DNA of 64,000 bases from Streptomyces goshikiensis (GCF_014650555.1 NZ_BMVE01000006.1:124001-188000), one strand, 5' to 3'; shown: positions 34,416 through 43,107, counted from the first letter of the stretch. Translations and numbers: made by a program. Notes: a model not told the origin generated them from the sequence alone.

Positions 34416-35983
34416 AGCACGTCCTCGGCGGTCACGGGGTCGGGCAGGGCCGGTCCGGTCAGGTGCCCGGGCGGCCCGCCGTGCGTCCACGGGGTCTGCT
34501 CCGGGTCGGGCAGCTTCGGGCCGCCGCGCGCGTCGTGCTCGAACAGCGTCCAGCACACCCGGTCGCCCTTCTCCGGCACCGAGCCCGGCTCGGGCTCCCG
34601 GCCGCGGCCCATCTTGTCGAGCAGCCGCAGCACCAGCCGCCCGTCCTCCTCGAAGCGCACGAACTCGGCGGCCTGCGGGCGCCCGTCCAGCGAGCGGAAC
34701 ACCTTGCCGCCGGCGCCGTCCTCCAGCTGCGGGCGGTCCTCCGTCGCCACCGTCACCAGCGGGCGGGGGCTCGGCCGCTTCGACTCCGTCCACTCCATGA
34801 CCACCTCGGTGACCTCGCCGGCGAAGGCCTCGCCGGCGAACCGCCGGCCCGCCATCACCAGGGCGTCGTCCAGCGCCTCCTGGGCGTCCAGGCGCACCTG
34901 CTCGGTCTCCCGCGTCGCCAGCTTCTGCGCCGCCGTCACCGCGTCGTCGCGGCGCGGCTGCGGGGGCTCGCCCGCGCGGACCCGGTCCCGGTGGCCGGTG
35001 TACGACCAGCGGTCGCGGGTCCAGCGCTCCTCGGCCCGTTCCCCGGGCGGCAGTCCGCGCAGCAGCTCCAGCGCCTGCCACACCGACCACCAGGTGCCGG
35101 TCATCTGGTCCACGACCAGGCGCCGGATCTCCCGCTCGGCGAGCCGCGGCCCGTCCCCGTCGCGGGGCTCGCCCGCCCGCGCCGCGTCGAACCTCGCGAT
35201 CGCCGGGGCCAGCAGCTTGTTGTCGAAGGCCGGGTCGGTCGCGGGACCGGCGGGCGGGACCAGCAGCTGGCCGGCCTCGTCGCGGCCGAGCTCCGCGCGC
35301 AGCGCCGCCTCGGCGCCGGACATCCCCTGGCCGGGGTCGATCCACTCCAGCAGGGCCCGCAGGTGCTGGTCCTCCAGGTTGCTCTGGCCGGTGGCCCAGT
35401 GCCGGGACAGCAGGTCCGTCGCCGCCAGCAGCATCGAGGACCCCGGGACCCGGGCGCGCTCGCCCAGGTGCGTGAACCAGCGGCCCAGCAGCGGCACCTG
35501 GGTGGGCACCGGGTACGGGTTGTCCGGGTCCTCCTCGGCGGTCCGGCGGAAGCGCATCGACCGTCCCAGCAGGCGGACGTACTCGATCCCGGCCCGGCCC
35601 GGCACGATCAGCTGCGGCGCGTCCACGCACAGCTCGGCCTCGACCTTGACGCGCTTGCCCGTCTCCGGGTCGGTCTCGGTCCGCTCGGCCGGCTCGACGG
35701 CATCGGCGTACGCGTCGATGTAGGGCATCACCTGTCGCGCCAGGTCCGCCAGGAAGTCCCAGCGCAGGTCCCGGTCGCGCGGCTGCGGTATGACGAGGAT
35801 CCGCGGGTCGTTCGGGTCCGTCCCGACCATCGCACCGAGCGGCGCCCCGGCCTCGCCCGCCGTCGTCAGCGGTACGAAGACCAGCGGATTCCCGCTCAGA
35901 TGCCGGTGCCGTACGGTCGCCAGCGGCTGCGCGCGCCCCGCGCGGACGGCCTCCAGCCGGGCCAGGGTGGTCAGCAGGGACAT
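34412..35983 (-). CDS. 523-residue protein between nuclease and helicase genes
   Basis: The ATG at 35983 lies inside the end of the nuclease gene (13-base overlap), and the stop overlaps the helicase start. There is no signal peptide or membrane segment and no family I recognise. The N-terminal half has VFVPLTTAGEAGAPLGAMVGTDPNDPRILVIPQPRDRDLRWDFLADL and a metal-free look. The middle is helical with several tryptophans. The last 110 residues look beta-rich (VFRSLDGRPQAAEFVRFEEDGRLVLRLLD, GDRVCWTLF). This could be the accessory beta-barrel (1A/1B-like) part that the short helicase lacks, but that is only an inference. The close overlaps argue for a complex. Confidence 0.75.
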   Translation of the reverse strand: MSLLTTLARLEAVRAGRAQPLATVRHRHLSGNPLVFVPLTTAGEAGAPLGAMVGTDPNDPRILVIPQPRDRDLRWDFLADLARQVMPYIDAYADAVEPAERTETDPETGKRVKVEAELCVDAPQLIVPGRAGIEYVRLLGRSMRFRRTAEEDPDNPYPVPTQVPLLGRWFTHLGERARVPGSSMLLAATDLLSRHWATGQSNLEDQHLRALLEWIDPGQGMSGAEAALRAELGRDEAGQLLVPPAGPATDPAFDNKLLAPAIARFDAARAGEPRDGDGPRLAEREIRRLVVDQMTGTWWSVWQALELLRGLPPGERAEERWTRDRWSYTGHRDRVRAGEPPQPRRDDAVTAAQKLATRETEQVRLDAQEALDDALVMAGRRFAGEAFAGEVTEVVMEWTESKRPSPRPLVTVATEDRPQLEDGAGGKVFRSLDGRPQAAEFVRFEEDGRLVLRLLDKMGRGREPEPGSVPEKGDRVCWTLFEHDARGGPKLPDPEQTPWTHGGPPGHLTGPALPDPVTAEDVL

Positions 35984-37152
35984 GCGGCGTCCTCCGGCGC
36001 GGTCCGGGCGGGGGCCTGCTCCAGCGCCTCGGCGCGCAGCCGGGCCGCCCGGTGCAGCGCGGCCGCGGTCGGGTCCTCGCAGGAGGCGCGTCCGGCGGCC
36101 GCCGCGAGGGCGGCCCCGACGGTCGTCAGCGCGCCCAGCTCGCCCCGTACGGAACGGCCCAGGGCGCTCACCTCGTCGGCGGCGCGGGCCCGCTCCCGGC
36201 AGTGGAAGGCCAGCTCGCAGGCGGCCAGGCACTCGGGGGCGTAGGCGGCGTCCACGGCGGAGACGGCCTCGGTGAGCTCCTCGGCGGGCCGCCCCGGGTC
36301 GAAGCTGAGCCCCGCGGGCAGGGCCGCGGCGAGCTCCTCGACCCGGGTCAGCCGCTCCAGCTGGCGCCGGGTCACGGCGTGCTCGCGGCGGATGTCGACG
36401 GCGGCGGCGGTGGGCAGGTTGGAGAAGTCCTTGGGGCAGACCAGCAGGATCCGGTGGCCGACGGTGGCGCCGCCCAGCTTCTCGGCGGTCTTCTCCAGGG
36501 CCAGGACGTAGACGGCGGCCTGCCGGGCGGCGGCGCCCACCTTCGCGGCGTCGGCGGCCCCGTCGATCATCGGGAACGACTTGATCTCCACGACGGTCCA
36601 GCGGCCGTCGGGATGCACCACGACGGCGTCCGGCTCCAGGTAGGCGGGGGAGCCCGCCACCTCCAGCGCCAGCATCGGGTGGTCCAGCAGGGTCCAGCCG
36701 CCGCGGGCGGCCCCGGCGGTCGCCTCGCGCAGCGCGAGCGCGGTCCGGGCGGCGCGCCCCTCGGGCCCGGCGGCGGTCAGGTCGGGGACGCGGGCCCCGG
36801 GCCCGGGCGGTTCCGTACCGGCATCGAGCCGGGAGTGGACCAGCCGGAGCAGCTCGGCGCCGCCGTCCCCCTTGACCTTGGCCTCGAAGGAGTTCCCGCG
36901 GATGATCGCGAACTGTGACTGCCCGAAGGCGGCTGGCGACCCGAGGGCCGCGGCGAGCGCGGTCTTGTCCACTCCGGCGCCGTCCAGCAGGGCGCGTCTG
37001 CCACAGCCGGGGTTGGCGGCGAGCGCCGCCAGCGCCCGGGCGTCGAGCGGGCGCGGTGGCACGGCGGGGCCGCGCAGGTCAGCGAGCCGCTGCCGCAGTG
37101 TCGTCGTCTGCGGTGTGTTCTGCGGAGGGCCGCTGGGCGGGTAGGAGCTCAC
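35971..37152 (-). CDS. RecB/Cas4-type PD-(D/E)XK nuclease with Fe-S cysteines
   Basis: About 393 residues from GTG 37152. The nuclease core reads YLEPDAVVVHPDGRWTVVEIKS (D175, E189, K191), followed by the QxxxY motif QAAVY (Q211-Y215), the hallmark of RecB/AddB/Cas4/Dna2 nucleases. Cys50 (NPGCGRRALL) and C308, C312, C318 (ECLAACELAFHC) reproduce the split four-cysteine pattern that holds a 4Fe-4S cluster in AddB, Cas4 and Dna2. It probably degrades or processes DNA ends with the helicase two genes downstream. Starts at 37176 (GTG) or 37182 (TTG) are possible. In any case its 5' end overlaps the PAP2 gene by at least 74 bases. Confidence 0.85.
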   Translation of the reverse strand: MSSYPPSGPPQNTPQTTTLRQRLADLRGPAVPPRPLDARALAALAANPGCGRRALLDGAGVDKTALAAALGSPAAFGQSQFAIIRGNSFEAKVKGDGGAELLRLVHSRLDAGTEPPGPGARVPDLTAAGPEGRAARTALALREATAGAARGGWTLLDHPMLALEVAGSPAYLEPDAVVVHPDGRWTVVEIKSFPMIDGAADAAKVGAAARQAAVYVLALEKTAEKLGGATVGHRILLVCPKDFSNLPTAAAVDIRREHAVTRRQLERLTRVEELAAALPAGLSFDPGRPAEELTEAVSAVDAAYAPECLAACELAFHCRERARAADEVSALGRSVRGELGALTTVGAALAAAAGRASCEDPTAAALHRAARLRAEALEQAPARTAPEDAACPC

Positions 37153-37942
37153 GGGCGGAAGTGTCCCATCCGCCACTGACAATCGTGGACTTACGGCGGA
37201 AACCGGCAGCTCCCGTGCCGAAACCGCGGGTCAGGGGGGTGCGCGCGAGGAGGAAACCGAGGCCCATCACGGCCGCCCCGGCGGCCGCGTCGAGGAAGTA
37301 GTGGTTGGCGGTGCCCATGACCACCAGTGTGGTGATCGCGGGGTAGGCGATGCCGAACGCCTTCACCAGCGGGTGCCGGCCGTGCGTCCACAGCAGGATC
37401 CCGCACCACAGGGCCCAGCCGACGTGCAGGCTCGGCATCGCCGCGTACTGGTTGGTGAGGGCCCCGAGCCCGCGCGGGGCGCTGGCCTCGGCGCCCCACC
37501 AGCCGTAGGAGCTGTACTGGGCCATCGTGTCCGTGAAGCCGTGCGCGGCGTCGAGCAGCCGGGGCGGGCAGGTGGGCATCAGGCTGAAGCCGACGAGCCC
37601 GAGGAGGGTGGAGGCCACCAGCCAGGTGCGGGCGCTCCGGTAGTGCGCGGGCCGCCGGTGGTAGATCCAGAGCAGGACGGCCGGGGTGACGAGGTAGTGC
37701 ATCGAGGCGTAGACGAAGTCGGCGGGTATGCCGAGCCAGCCCGTCTCCGAGAAGAGCCGGTTGAGCGGCCGCTCGAAGTCGATGCCCAGCGGACCCTCGA
37801 CGTCCAGGATCGCGAGGCCGTGGTCCGTGGCGAGGGCCACGTCCCCGCGGGCCAGGAGTCTGCCGCCCGAGTACGCCGCGTAGACGAGTCCCAGGAGCAG
37901 CAGTTCTGCCCACCATCGCGTGGGCCGCTGCCGTTTGGTCAT
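37079..37942 (-). CDS. PAP2-family membrane phosphatase
   Basis: 287 residues with about six membrane segments. The PAP2 motifs are partly visible: MPSLHVGWALW (SxxH-type motif with catalytic His) and ITTLVVMGTANHYFLDAAAGA (H-x3-D). The first basic motif is weak. This is the layout of the phosphatase/phosphotransferase group that in actinobacteria acts on lipid phosphates or transfers inositol phosphate. The hydrophilic C-terminal 40 residues are encoded in the overlap with the nuclease gene. The ATG is at 37942; the next gene in the other direction starts 138 bp away. Confidence 0.8.
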   Translation of the reverse strand: MTKRQRPTRWWAELLLLGLVYAAYSGGRLLARGDVALATDHGLAILDVEGPLGIDFERPLNRLFSETGWLGIPADFVYASMHYLVTPAVLLWIYHRRPAHYRSARTWLVASTLLGLVGFSLMPTCPPRLLDAAHGFTDTMAQYSSYGWWGAEASAPRGLGALTNQYAAMPSLHVGWALWCGILLWTHGRHPLVKAFGIAYPAITTLVVMGTANHYFLDAAAGAAVMGLGFLLARTPLTRGFGTGAAGFRRKSTIVSGGWDTSARELLPAQRPSAEHTADDDTAAAAR

Positions 37943-38079
37943 ACGCCGTAAGACGCTCGTGGACCGGGAGGAGTTGCCCGGTGTTCGTGTGTTGGATGAT
38001 GGACGGACGACGGAATGGCAGGGAAAGCACCCCATCTGCGCGAATCCGTACGCATCCATACGGACCGGGAGAAATTCAT

Positions 38080-38676
38080 ATGGCCCCCCGCATCCTGCTG
38101 GCCCGCCACGGCCAGACGGCGTGGTCCAAGCTCGGCAAGCACACCGGGCGCACCGACGTGCCCCTGCTGGAGGAGGGCCGGCGGGGCGCGAAGCTGCTCG
38201 GCGAGCGGCTGGCGCGCGATCCGTGGCGGGGCCTGCCCGGGGTCGAGGTCCGCACCAGCCCGCTGGTGCGGGCGAGCGAGAGCTGCGAGCTCGCCGGGTT
38301 CGGCGTCCGGGCCGATCCGTGGGACGCGCTGATGGAGTGGGACTACGGCGACTACGAGGGCATGACCCCGGCCGAGATCCAGGCGGTCCGCCCCGGCTGG
38401 CTGATCTGGCGCGACGGGGTCCCCGGCGGGGAGTCCGTCGCCGACGTCGGGGCCCGGGCGGACGAGGTCGTCGGCTGGGCCCGCTCGGCCGAGCGCGACG
38501 TCCTGGTCTTCGCCCACGGCCACATCCTGCGCACCCTGGCCGCCCGCTGGCTCGGCTTCGACGTCTCCTTCGGCGCGCGCATCCGGCTGGAGCCGACCTC
38601 CCTGTCGGTGCTGGGCTGGGCGTACGGGGCCCCCGCGCTGGAGCGCTGGAACGACACCGGCCACCTCGACGCCTGA
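38080..38676 (+). CDS. Histidine phosphatase family protein
   Basis: 198 residues. The phosphoglycerate-mutase-like RHG motif is at the N-terminus (ILLARHGQTAWS; catalytic His about residue 10). Conserved residues continue with RTSPLVRASESCEL, the acid in MEWDYGDYEG and the second histidine in LVFAHGHILRTLAARWLG. It fits the broad-specificity phosphatase branch (PhoE/acid phosphatase like), without the insertions of glycolytic mutases. The ATG at 38080 is preceded by GGGAG; an upstream in-frame ATG at 37981 would add 33 unrelated residues. Confidence 0.85.
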   Translation: MAPRILLARHGQTAWSKLGKHTGRTDVPLLEEGRRGAKLLGERLARDPWRGLPGVEVRTSPLVRASESCELAGFGVRADPWDALMEWDYGDYEGMTPAEIQAVRPGWLIWRDGVPGGESVADVGARADEVVGWARSAERDVLVFAHGHILRTLAARWLGFDVSFGARIRLEPTSLSVLGWAYGAPALERWNDTGHLDA

Positions 38677-38730
38677 CCGGCGGCCCGGCCGCCCCTGCGG
38701 CGCGGCGGGGCCGTGGCGCGGCCGGGCCGC

Positions 38731-40023
38731 TCAGGCCGAGGCGTGGCGGTTCAGGAAGGCGCCCACGCGCGGGGAGCGCTGGTGCGGGACCAGGGTCTGG
38801 GCCGTGGCCGACAGCATCGACCGGACCCGGGTGGACTGCACCTCGGTGAGCAGGTCCAGGACCCGCCCGCCCGCCCAGGCCGCCTCGTCGGGTGCGCCCG
38901 CGTGGGCCAGGTCGTCGGCCAGCTCGGCGGTGTAGAGGGCCACGTTCCGCGCGAAGTGCGGGTCCTGGAGGTCGGCCGCGCGGCGGGCGTGCCGGGCCGC
39001 GCGGGCGTGCTCGCCGAGCGTCGCCCAGCACCGCGCCTCCAGAAACTCCAGTTCGGCCTCGCCGAAGAAGGACATCCACTCCGGGTCCGCCCCCGCCTCG
39101 CCCCGGGAGAACTCCGTGTGCGCCCGGGACAGCGCCTCCTCGCAGGCCCTGCGGTCGCCCAGCCCCGCCCAGCCGCCGGCCTCCCGCAGCGCGAGCAGCG
39201 ACAGCAGCCTCGGGGAGCCCAGCGAGCGGGCCGCGCGCCGGCCCGCCTGGGCGGCGCGGACGGATTCGCGGGAGCGCCCGCAGTCCCGCGCCAGGAACGC
39301 CATGTTGCTGAAGGCGTGCGCCTCCAGGCCCGCGTCCCCCGCGAGCCGGGCGGTGGCCAGCGCCTCGGCGTAGTGGGAGCGGGCGTCGTCGAAGCGGCCC
39401 GAGTCGTGTGCCAGCCAGCCCACCGATACGGCCAGTTCGCCCGCGCCGGAGTGCAACCGGTCCTCGGTGGACTGCCGGGTGGCCCCGGCGTCGAGCAACG
39501 CGTAGGCGGTGCGCAGGGGTTCGGCGGCCCGCCGGTACAGCGCGTCGGCCCCGTGCCGGTCGTCCAGCAGCCGGATCTGGCGTACGGCGTCCTCGACCGC
39601 CGCGGCCTCGGACTCGCCGGCGCGGGAGGGGACGCGGCGGCCGTCGCCGAGCAGGGTGAGGCCCAGCGTGGCGGCGGCCACGGTCGCGGAGCCGCCCGCC
39701 ATGAACGCGCGACGCAGCACGTCGCTCTCCTTGGGGGTGAGGGGGGTGCGCTGCGCCAGCCGGCCGCGGACGGCCTCGCGCGGGGAGAAGCCCAGGTCGG
39801 CGAGGGTCCGGCCGGGGAACATGTGGAGGAAGACCCGCTCGTAGGCGTAGTTGGGGCAGCGGATCTCGCCGGACTCGACCCGGCCGATATAACGGGCGTC
39901 GCAGGAAACCGTTTCGCCGATCTCACGGGCCGCCCGCCGCACCACGGCCGCGAACTCGGCCGGGGAGCGGTGTCCGCGCATTCGCCGGAAGGTGGAGTTG
40001 GGTGAGTGGGGGGACGCCGCCAT
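38731..40023 (-). CDS. NsdA-like regulator (XRE head, TPR body)
   Basis: 430 residues from ATG 40023 (GAGAGG upstream). The N-terminus (FRRMRGHRSPAEFAAVVRRAAREIGETVSCDARYIGRVESGEIRCPNYAYERVF) is an XRE-like DNA-binding region as I remember it for NsdA of S. coelicolor, a negative regulator of sporulation and antibiotic production. A hydrophobic stretch (AFMAGGSATVAAATLGLTLLG, about 125-145) and a long TPR-like helical region (200-420) follow. It is divergent from a small conserved gene at 40310. The NsdA match is from memory; the paralogue NsdB or another relative is equally possible. Confidence 0.7.
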   Translation of the reverse strand: MAASPHSPNSTFRRMRGHRSPAEFAAVVRRAAREIGETVSCDARYIGRVESGEIRCPNYAYERVFLHMFPGRTLADLGFSPREAVRGRLAQRTPLTPKESDVLRRAFMAGGSATVAAATLGLTLLGDGRRVPSRAGESEAAAVEDAVRQIRLLDDRHGADALYRRAAEPLRTAYALLDAGATRQSTEDRLHSGAGELAVSVGWLAHDSGRFDDARSHYAEALATARLAGDAGLEAHAFSNMAFLARDCGRSRESVRAAQAGRRAARSLGSPRLLSLLALREAGGWAGLGDRRACEEALSRAHTEFSRGEAGADPEWMSFFGEAELEFLEARCWATLGEHARAARHARRAADLQDPHFARNVALYTAELADDLAHAGAPDEAAWAGGRVLDLLTEVQSTRVRSMLSATAQTLVPHQRSPRVGAFLNRHASA

Positions 40024-40309
40024 GGACGTGACCTCTCTGGCAAGGAACGCGCTGCCGGTCATGTGACGTGTGATGCGGGTGCCCGGCGCGCATGAACGTA
40101 CCGCCAGCGGCCGTTCCCGCGCACGGTGTTTGGCTACAAAACGGATATCTCACCCACGATCCGCCATGAACTGCCATCCTTTGCGGCATCCTTCCGCCGC
40201 ACCCGTTGACGCTGTGGCGCGTTGAATCCCCGTGCGGAGTGGGAGGCGGCTCCCGGGTCTCCGGCGCAGACTCCTGCACGCGTATGCGGATCGAGGAGGG
40301 ATTCCCTTG

Positions 40310-40771
40310 GTGGAGGCCGGCATGGCGAGCACTGGAACGAACACCGCGCCCGAGCCCGGAGCGGGCACCCCGCTGCTGGTGGCGGCGCCGGACCTGGTCA
40401 CCGTCCCCGCCCGCCAGGGGCTGGAGGCGGTGGACATCATCCGCCGCACCGCGGCGCACGCCACCGCGGGCGTCGGCGTCGGCCCCGTGCTGCACGACGG
40501 CTCGGGCGACACCCTCGGCTTCCTCGTCCCGCCCGGCACCGCGGACGCCTGGGACCTGCCGGGCAGCGCCTGTACGCAGACCAACGGGCGCGGCATGCGC
40601 TTCGGCGACGTCGAGGTCGTGGTCGACGCCGGCGCCGCCTCGCCCACGGCGGGCTGTACGGGCTGGCTGCTCCCGCCCGAGGCCGTCGGGCCGGTCACCG
40701 ACCCCGAGGTGCTGCGCGCGGCGCTCGGCGAGGCGGCCCGGCTGATCGAGGCCGCCGACAACTGCCGCTGA
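40310..40771 (+). CDS. Small conserved hypothetical protein
   Basis: About 153 residues. The GTG at 40310 lies 9-10 bases after GAGGAGGG; TTG 40307 or ATG 40322 are possible. There is no signal peptide. The sequence has alternating strands (GVGVGPVLHDGSGDTLGFLVPPGTADAW), three cysteines and a C-terminal helix (RAALGEAARLIEAADNC). I do not recognise a function. Small proteins of this type often flank XRE/TPR regulator genes in streptomycetes, and here it is divergent from the NsdA-like gene. Confidence 0.65.
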   Translation: MEAGMASTGTNTAPEPGAGTPLLVAAPDLVTVPARQGLEAVDIIRRTAAHATAGVGVGPVLHDGSGDTLGFLVPPGTADAWDLPGSACTQTNGRGMRFGDVEVVVDAGAASPTAGCTGWLLPPEAVGPVTDPEVLRAALGEAARLIEAADNCR

Positions 40772-40802
40772 CGCCCGCGCCGCCCCGGCCCGTCACAATG
40801 GG

Positions 40803-41690
40803 ATGGTGGCAGGCAAGGGTGGCAAGGGCAAGGGCGAGGCACCGCGCGGACGCGGCGCCGCCGAGGCGGTCGTCGGGCAGGTGGCCGGCGGCCGGGCCGA
40901 GCTGGCGCCCGACCGGGAGCGCGGCAACGCCTGGACGCTGCTGATCGACGGGGCCCCGCAGTCGCACGTCGACCTGGACGACCCCGGGTACCTGGACTTC
41001 GCGTACCAGCGCCGGATCGGGCACCTGATCGACCTCGTCGCGCCCGCCCGGCAGCCCCTGAACGTGGTGCACCTGGGCGGCGGCGCCTTCACCCTCGCCC
41101 GCTACACGGCGGCCGCCCGGCCCCGCTCCACCCAGCAGGTGGTGGAGATCGACGCCGGGCTGGTGGCCTTCGTACGGGAACACCTGCCGCTGGACCCGCA
41201 GGCGCGGGTCCGGGTCCGCGCGGTGGACGCGCGGGCGGGCCTCGCCAAGGTCCCGGACGGCTGGGCGGACCTGGTGATCGCGGACGTGTTCAGCGGGGCG
41301 CGGACCCCGGCGCACCTGACGAGCGCCGAGTTCCTGGACGACGTACGCCGTGCGCTCGCGCCCACCGGGTGGTACGTGGCCAACCTGGCGGACGGCCCGC
41401 CGCTGGCGCACCTGAGGGGCCAGATCGCCACGGCCGCGTCCCGGTTCGGGCACCTGGCGGTCGCGGCCGACCCGGTGGTGTGGCGGGGGAAACGTTTCGG
41501 CAACGCGGTGCTGGTGGCCGCCGACCGGGAGCTCCCCGTCGCCGACTTCACCCGTCGGGTGGCGAGCGACCCGCACCCCGGGCGGGTCGAGCACGGCCGT
41601 GCCCTCGCGGACTTCGCGGGCGGGGCGGCCCCGGTCGCCGACGCCTCGGCGGTGGCCTCGCCGGAGCCGCCGCCCTCGGTGTTCCGGTAG
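40803..41690 (+). CDS. Spermidine-synthase-fold protein
   Basis: 295 residues. A basic N-terminal tail (GKGGKGKGEAPRGRG) precedes a class I Rossmann methyltransferase-like fold: NVVHLGGGAFTLARYTA (motif I), QVVEIDAGLVAFVREHL (acidic residue after beta 2) and DLVIADVFSGARTPAHL. This is the fold of polyamine aminopropyltransferases and of the fused MFS/spermidine-synthase proteins common in actinobacteria. True spermidine synthases have DxGxGDG, which here reads LGGGAF, so polyamine synthesis is doubtful. It starts 31 bp after the previous gene on the same strand. Confidence 0.75.
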   Translation: MVAGKGGKGKGEAPRGRGAAEAVVGQVAGGRAELAPDRERGNAWTLLIDGAPQSHVDLDDPGYLDFAYQRRIGHLIDLVAPARQPLNVVHLGGGAFTLARYTAAARPRSTQQVVEIDAGLVAFVREHLPLDPQARVRVRAVDARAGLAKVPDGWADLVIADVFSGARTPAHLTSAEFLDDVRRALAPTGWYVANLADGPPLAHLRGQIATAASRFGHLAVAADPVVWRGKRFGNAVLVAADRELPVADFTRRVASDPHPGRVEHGRALADFAGGAAPVADASAVASPEPPPSVFR

Positions 41691-41742
41691 GGGCCGCAGG
41701 GGCCTCCCGGGGAGCGCGGGCGGACGCGGATCAGCGATGGGC

Positions 41743-41782
41743 GGATCAGCGGATCAGCGGATCAGGAGATCAGCTGATCAGG
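41743..41782. repeat. 8-bp tandem repeat around GGATCAGC
   Basis: Five consecutive 8-bp units (GGATCAGC, GGATCAGC, GGATCAGG, AGATCAGC, TGATCAGG), with one more at 41729. They lie between convergent genes. The last unit contains the stop codon (minus strand) of the 41778 gene. Confidence 0.85.
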
Positions 41783-42332
41783 GATCCACGATCTCCACGG
41801 TCGGCGCGTGGTCGTGCCAGGTGCAGAACACCGACACCTCCCGGCCGTCGCGGGTGAAGGTGACCCGGATCCAGAAGTCCTGCTTCCACACCTGTATCCG
41901 CCAGCCGGCCGCCGGGGTCGCGGAGACCAGCTCGGCCGAGGTGTCCCCGAGGTCGAACACGACCCGCCCGCCCGAGACGGTGTACCCCTTCACGTCCCCC
42001 GCGGCGGGATCCTCCGGCTGCCTGCCCTGGTACCCGGCCGACGGCTTCCGCGAGGACTTCGCCGGGGCGGGCGAGGAGGCGGACGGGCTGCCGGAGGCCG
42101 GGGCCGAAGCCGAGGGGGAGGCCGAAGCGGACGGCGAAGCGGAAGGCGAAGGGGAATCCGGCGGTTCAGACCCCTGCGTCGAGGAAGACAGCGGACGCGT
42201 CGTCAGCGGAACCGCGAGCGGAGGATCGTAGGCGGTACCGGACATGACGGTGTGCACGCCCCACCACGACAGCGTCACCGCCGCCGAGGTCGCCAGTGTC
42301 CAGGCCATGGCATGGAGAAGTCCTCTTCGCAT
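41778..42332 (-). CDS. Membrane-anchored protein with Ser/Pro linker
   Basis: 184 residues. An N-terminal membrane segment (AMAWTLATSAAVTLSWWGVHTVM) is followed by about 45 residues of Ser/Pro/Ala (PSPSASPSASASPSAS), then a globular domain of about 90 residues (GYTVSGGRVVFDLGDTSAELVSATPAAGWRIQVWKQDFWIRVTFTRDGREVSVFCTWHDHAPTVEIVD). The domain is beta-rich with aromatic residues and lies outside the cell. No family is recognised. It is divergent from a two-component system, whose sensor might monitor the same compartment. Confidence 0.65.
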   Translation of the reverse strand: MRRGLLHAMAWTLATSAAVTLSWWGVHTVMSGTAYDPPLAVPLTTRPLSSSTQGSEPPDSPSPSASPSASASPSASAPASGSPSASSPAPAKSSRKPSAGYQGRQPEDPAAGDVKGYTVSGGRVVFDLGDTSAELVSATPAAGWRIQVWKQDFWIRVTFTRDGREVSVFCTWHDHAPTVEIVDP

Positions 42333-42410
42333 CGGGGGACATACTGCACCACCCGCCCCAGTGGTGGCCCGACACCCCGCGCGGTCCCTCACATGGACTA
42401 CGGTGCCGCC

Positions 42411-43100
42411 ATGGCAAGTGTGCTCGTGGTCGAGGACGACCAGTTCGTACGTTCCGCCCTGATCCGGCACCTGACCGAGGCCTCCCACACCGTGCGGAGC
42501 GTCGGCACGGCCCTGGAGGCGCTCCGCGAAGTCGCCCACCACCGCTTCGACGTGGTCATCCTCGACCTCGGACTCCCCGACCTGGACGGTTCCGAGGCGC
42601 TGAAGATGCTGCGCGGCATCACCGACGTACCGGTGATCATCGCCACCGCCCGCGACGACGAGGCCGAGATCGTCCGGCTGCTCAACGACGGCGCCGACGA
42701 CTACCTCACCAAGCCGTTCTCCGTCGAGCACCTCTCCGCCCGGATGGCGGCCGTACTGCGCCGCGCCCGCTCCGCCGCCGGGGCCGAACCGCCCTCGCGG
42801 GTGCTGCGCGTCGGCGGGCTGGCGATCGACCCGCTGCGCCGCCAGGCCGAGCTGGACGGGGCCGTACTGGACCTCACGCGGCGGGAGTTCGACCTGCTGG
42901 CGTTCCTCGCCGGGCGGCCCGGGGTGGTCGTGGCCCGGCGCGAGCTGCTCGCCGAGGTCTGGCAGCAGTCGTACGGCGACGACCAGACCATCGACGTCCA
43001 CCTGTCCTGGCTGCGCCGCAAGCTCGGCGAGACCGCCGCCCGCCCCCGCTACCTGCACACGCTGCGGGGTGTGGGGGTCAAGCTGGAGCCGCCGCTGTGA
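42411..43100 (+). CDS. OmpR-family response regulator
   Basis: 229 residues. The receiver domain has the acidic pair in VLVVEDDQF, the phospho-acceptor D52 in ILDLGLPDLDG, the switch T/S in IIATARDD and the lysine in YLTKPF. The winged helix (about 130-228) has LTRREFDLLAFLAGRPGVVVARRELLAEVW and DVHLSWLRRKLGE. ATG 42411 is preferred over 42393 because MASVLVVEDD is the usual receiver start. The kinase gene begins 7 bp after the stop. Confidence 0.93.
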   Translation: MASVLVVEDDQFVRSALIRHLTEASHTVRSVGTALEALREVAHHRFDVVILDLGLPDLDGSEALKMLRGITDVPVIIATARDDEAEIVRLLNDGADDYLTKPFSVEHLSARMAAVLRRARSAAGAEPPSRVLRVGGLAIDPLRRQAELDGAVLDLTRREFDLLAFLAGRPGVVVARRELLAEVWQQSYGDDQTIDVHLSWLRRKLGETAARPRYLHTLRGVGVKLEPPL

Positions 43101-43107
43101 GCCGCGG

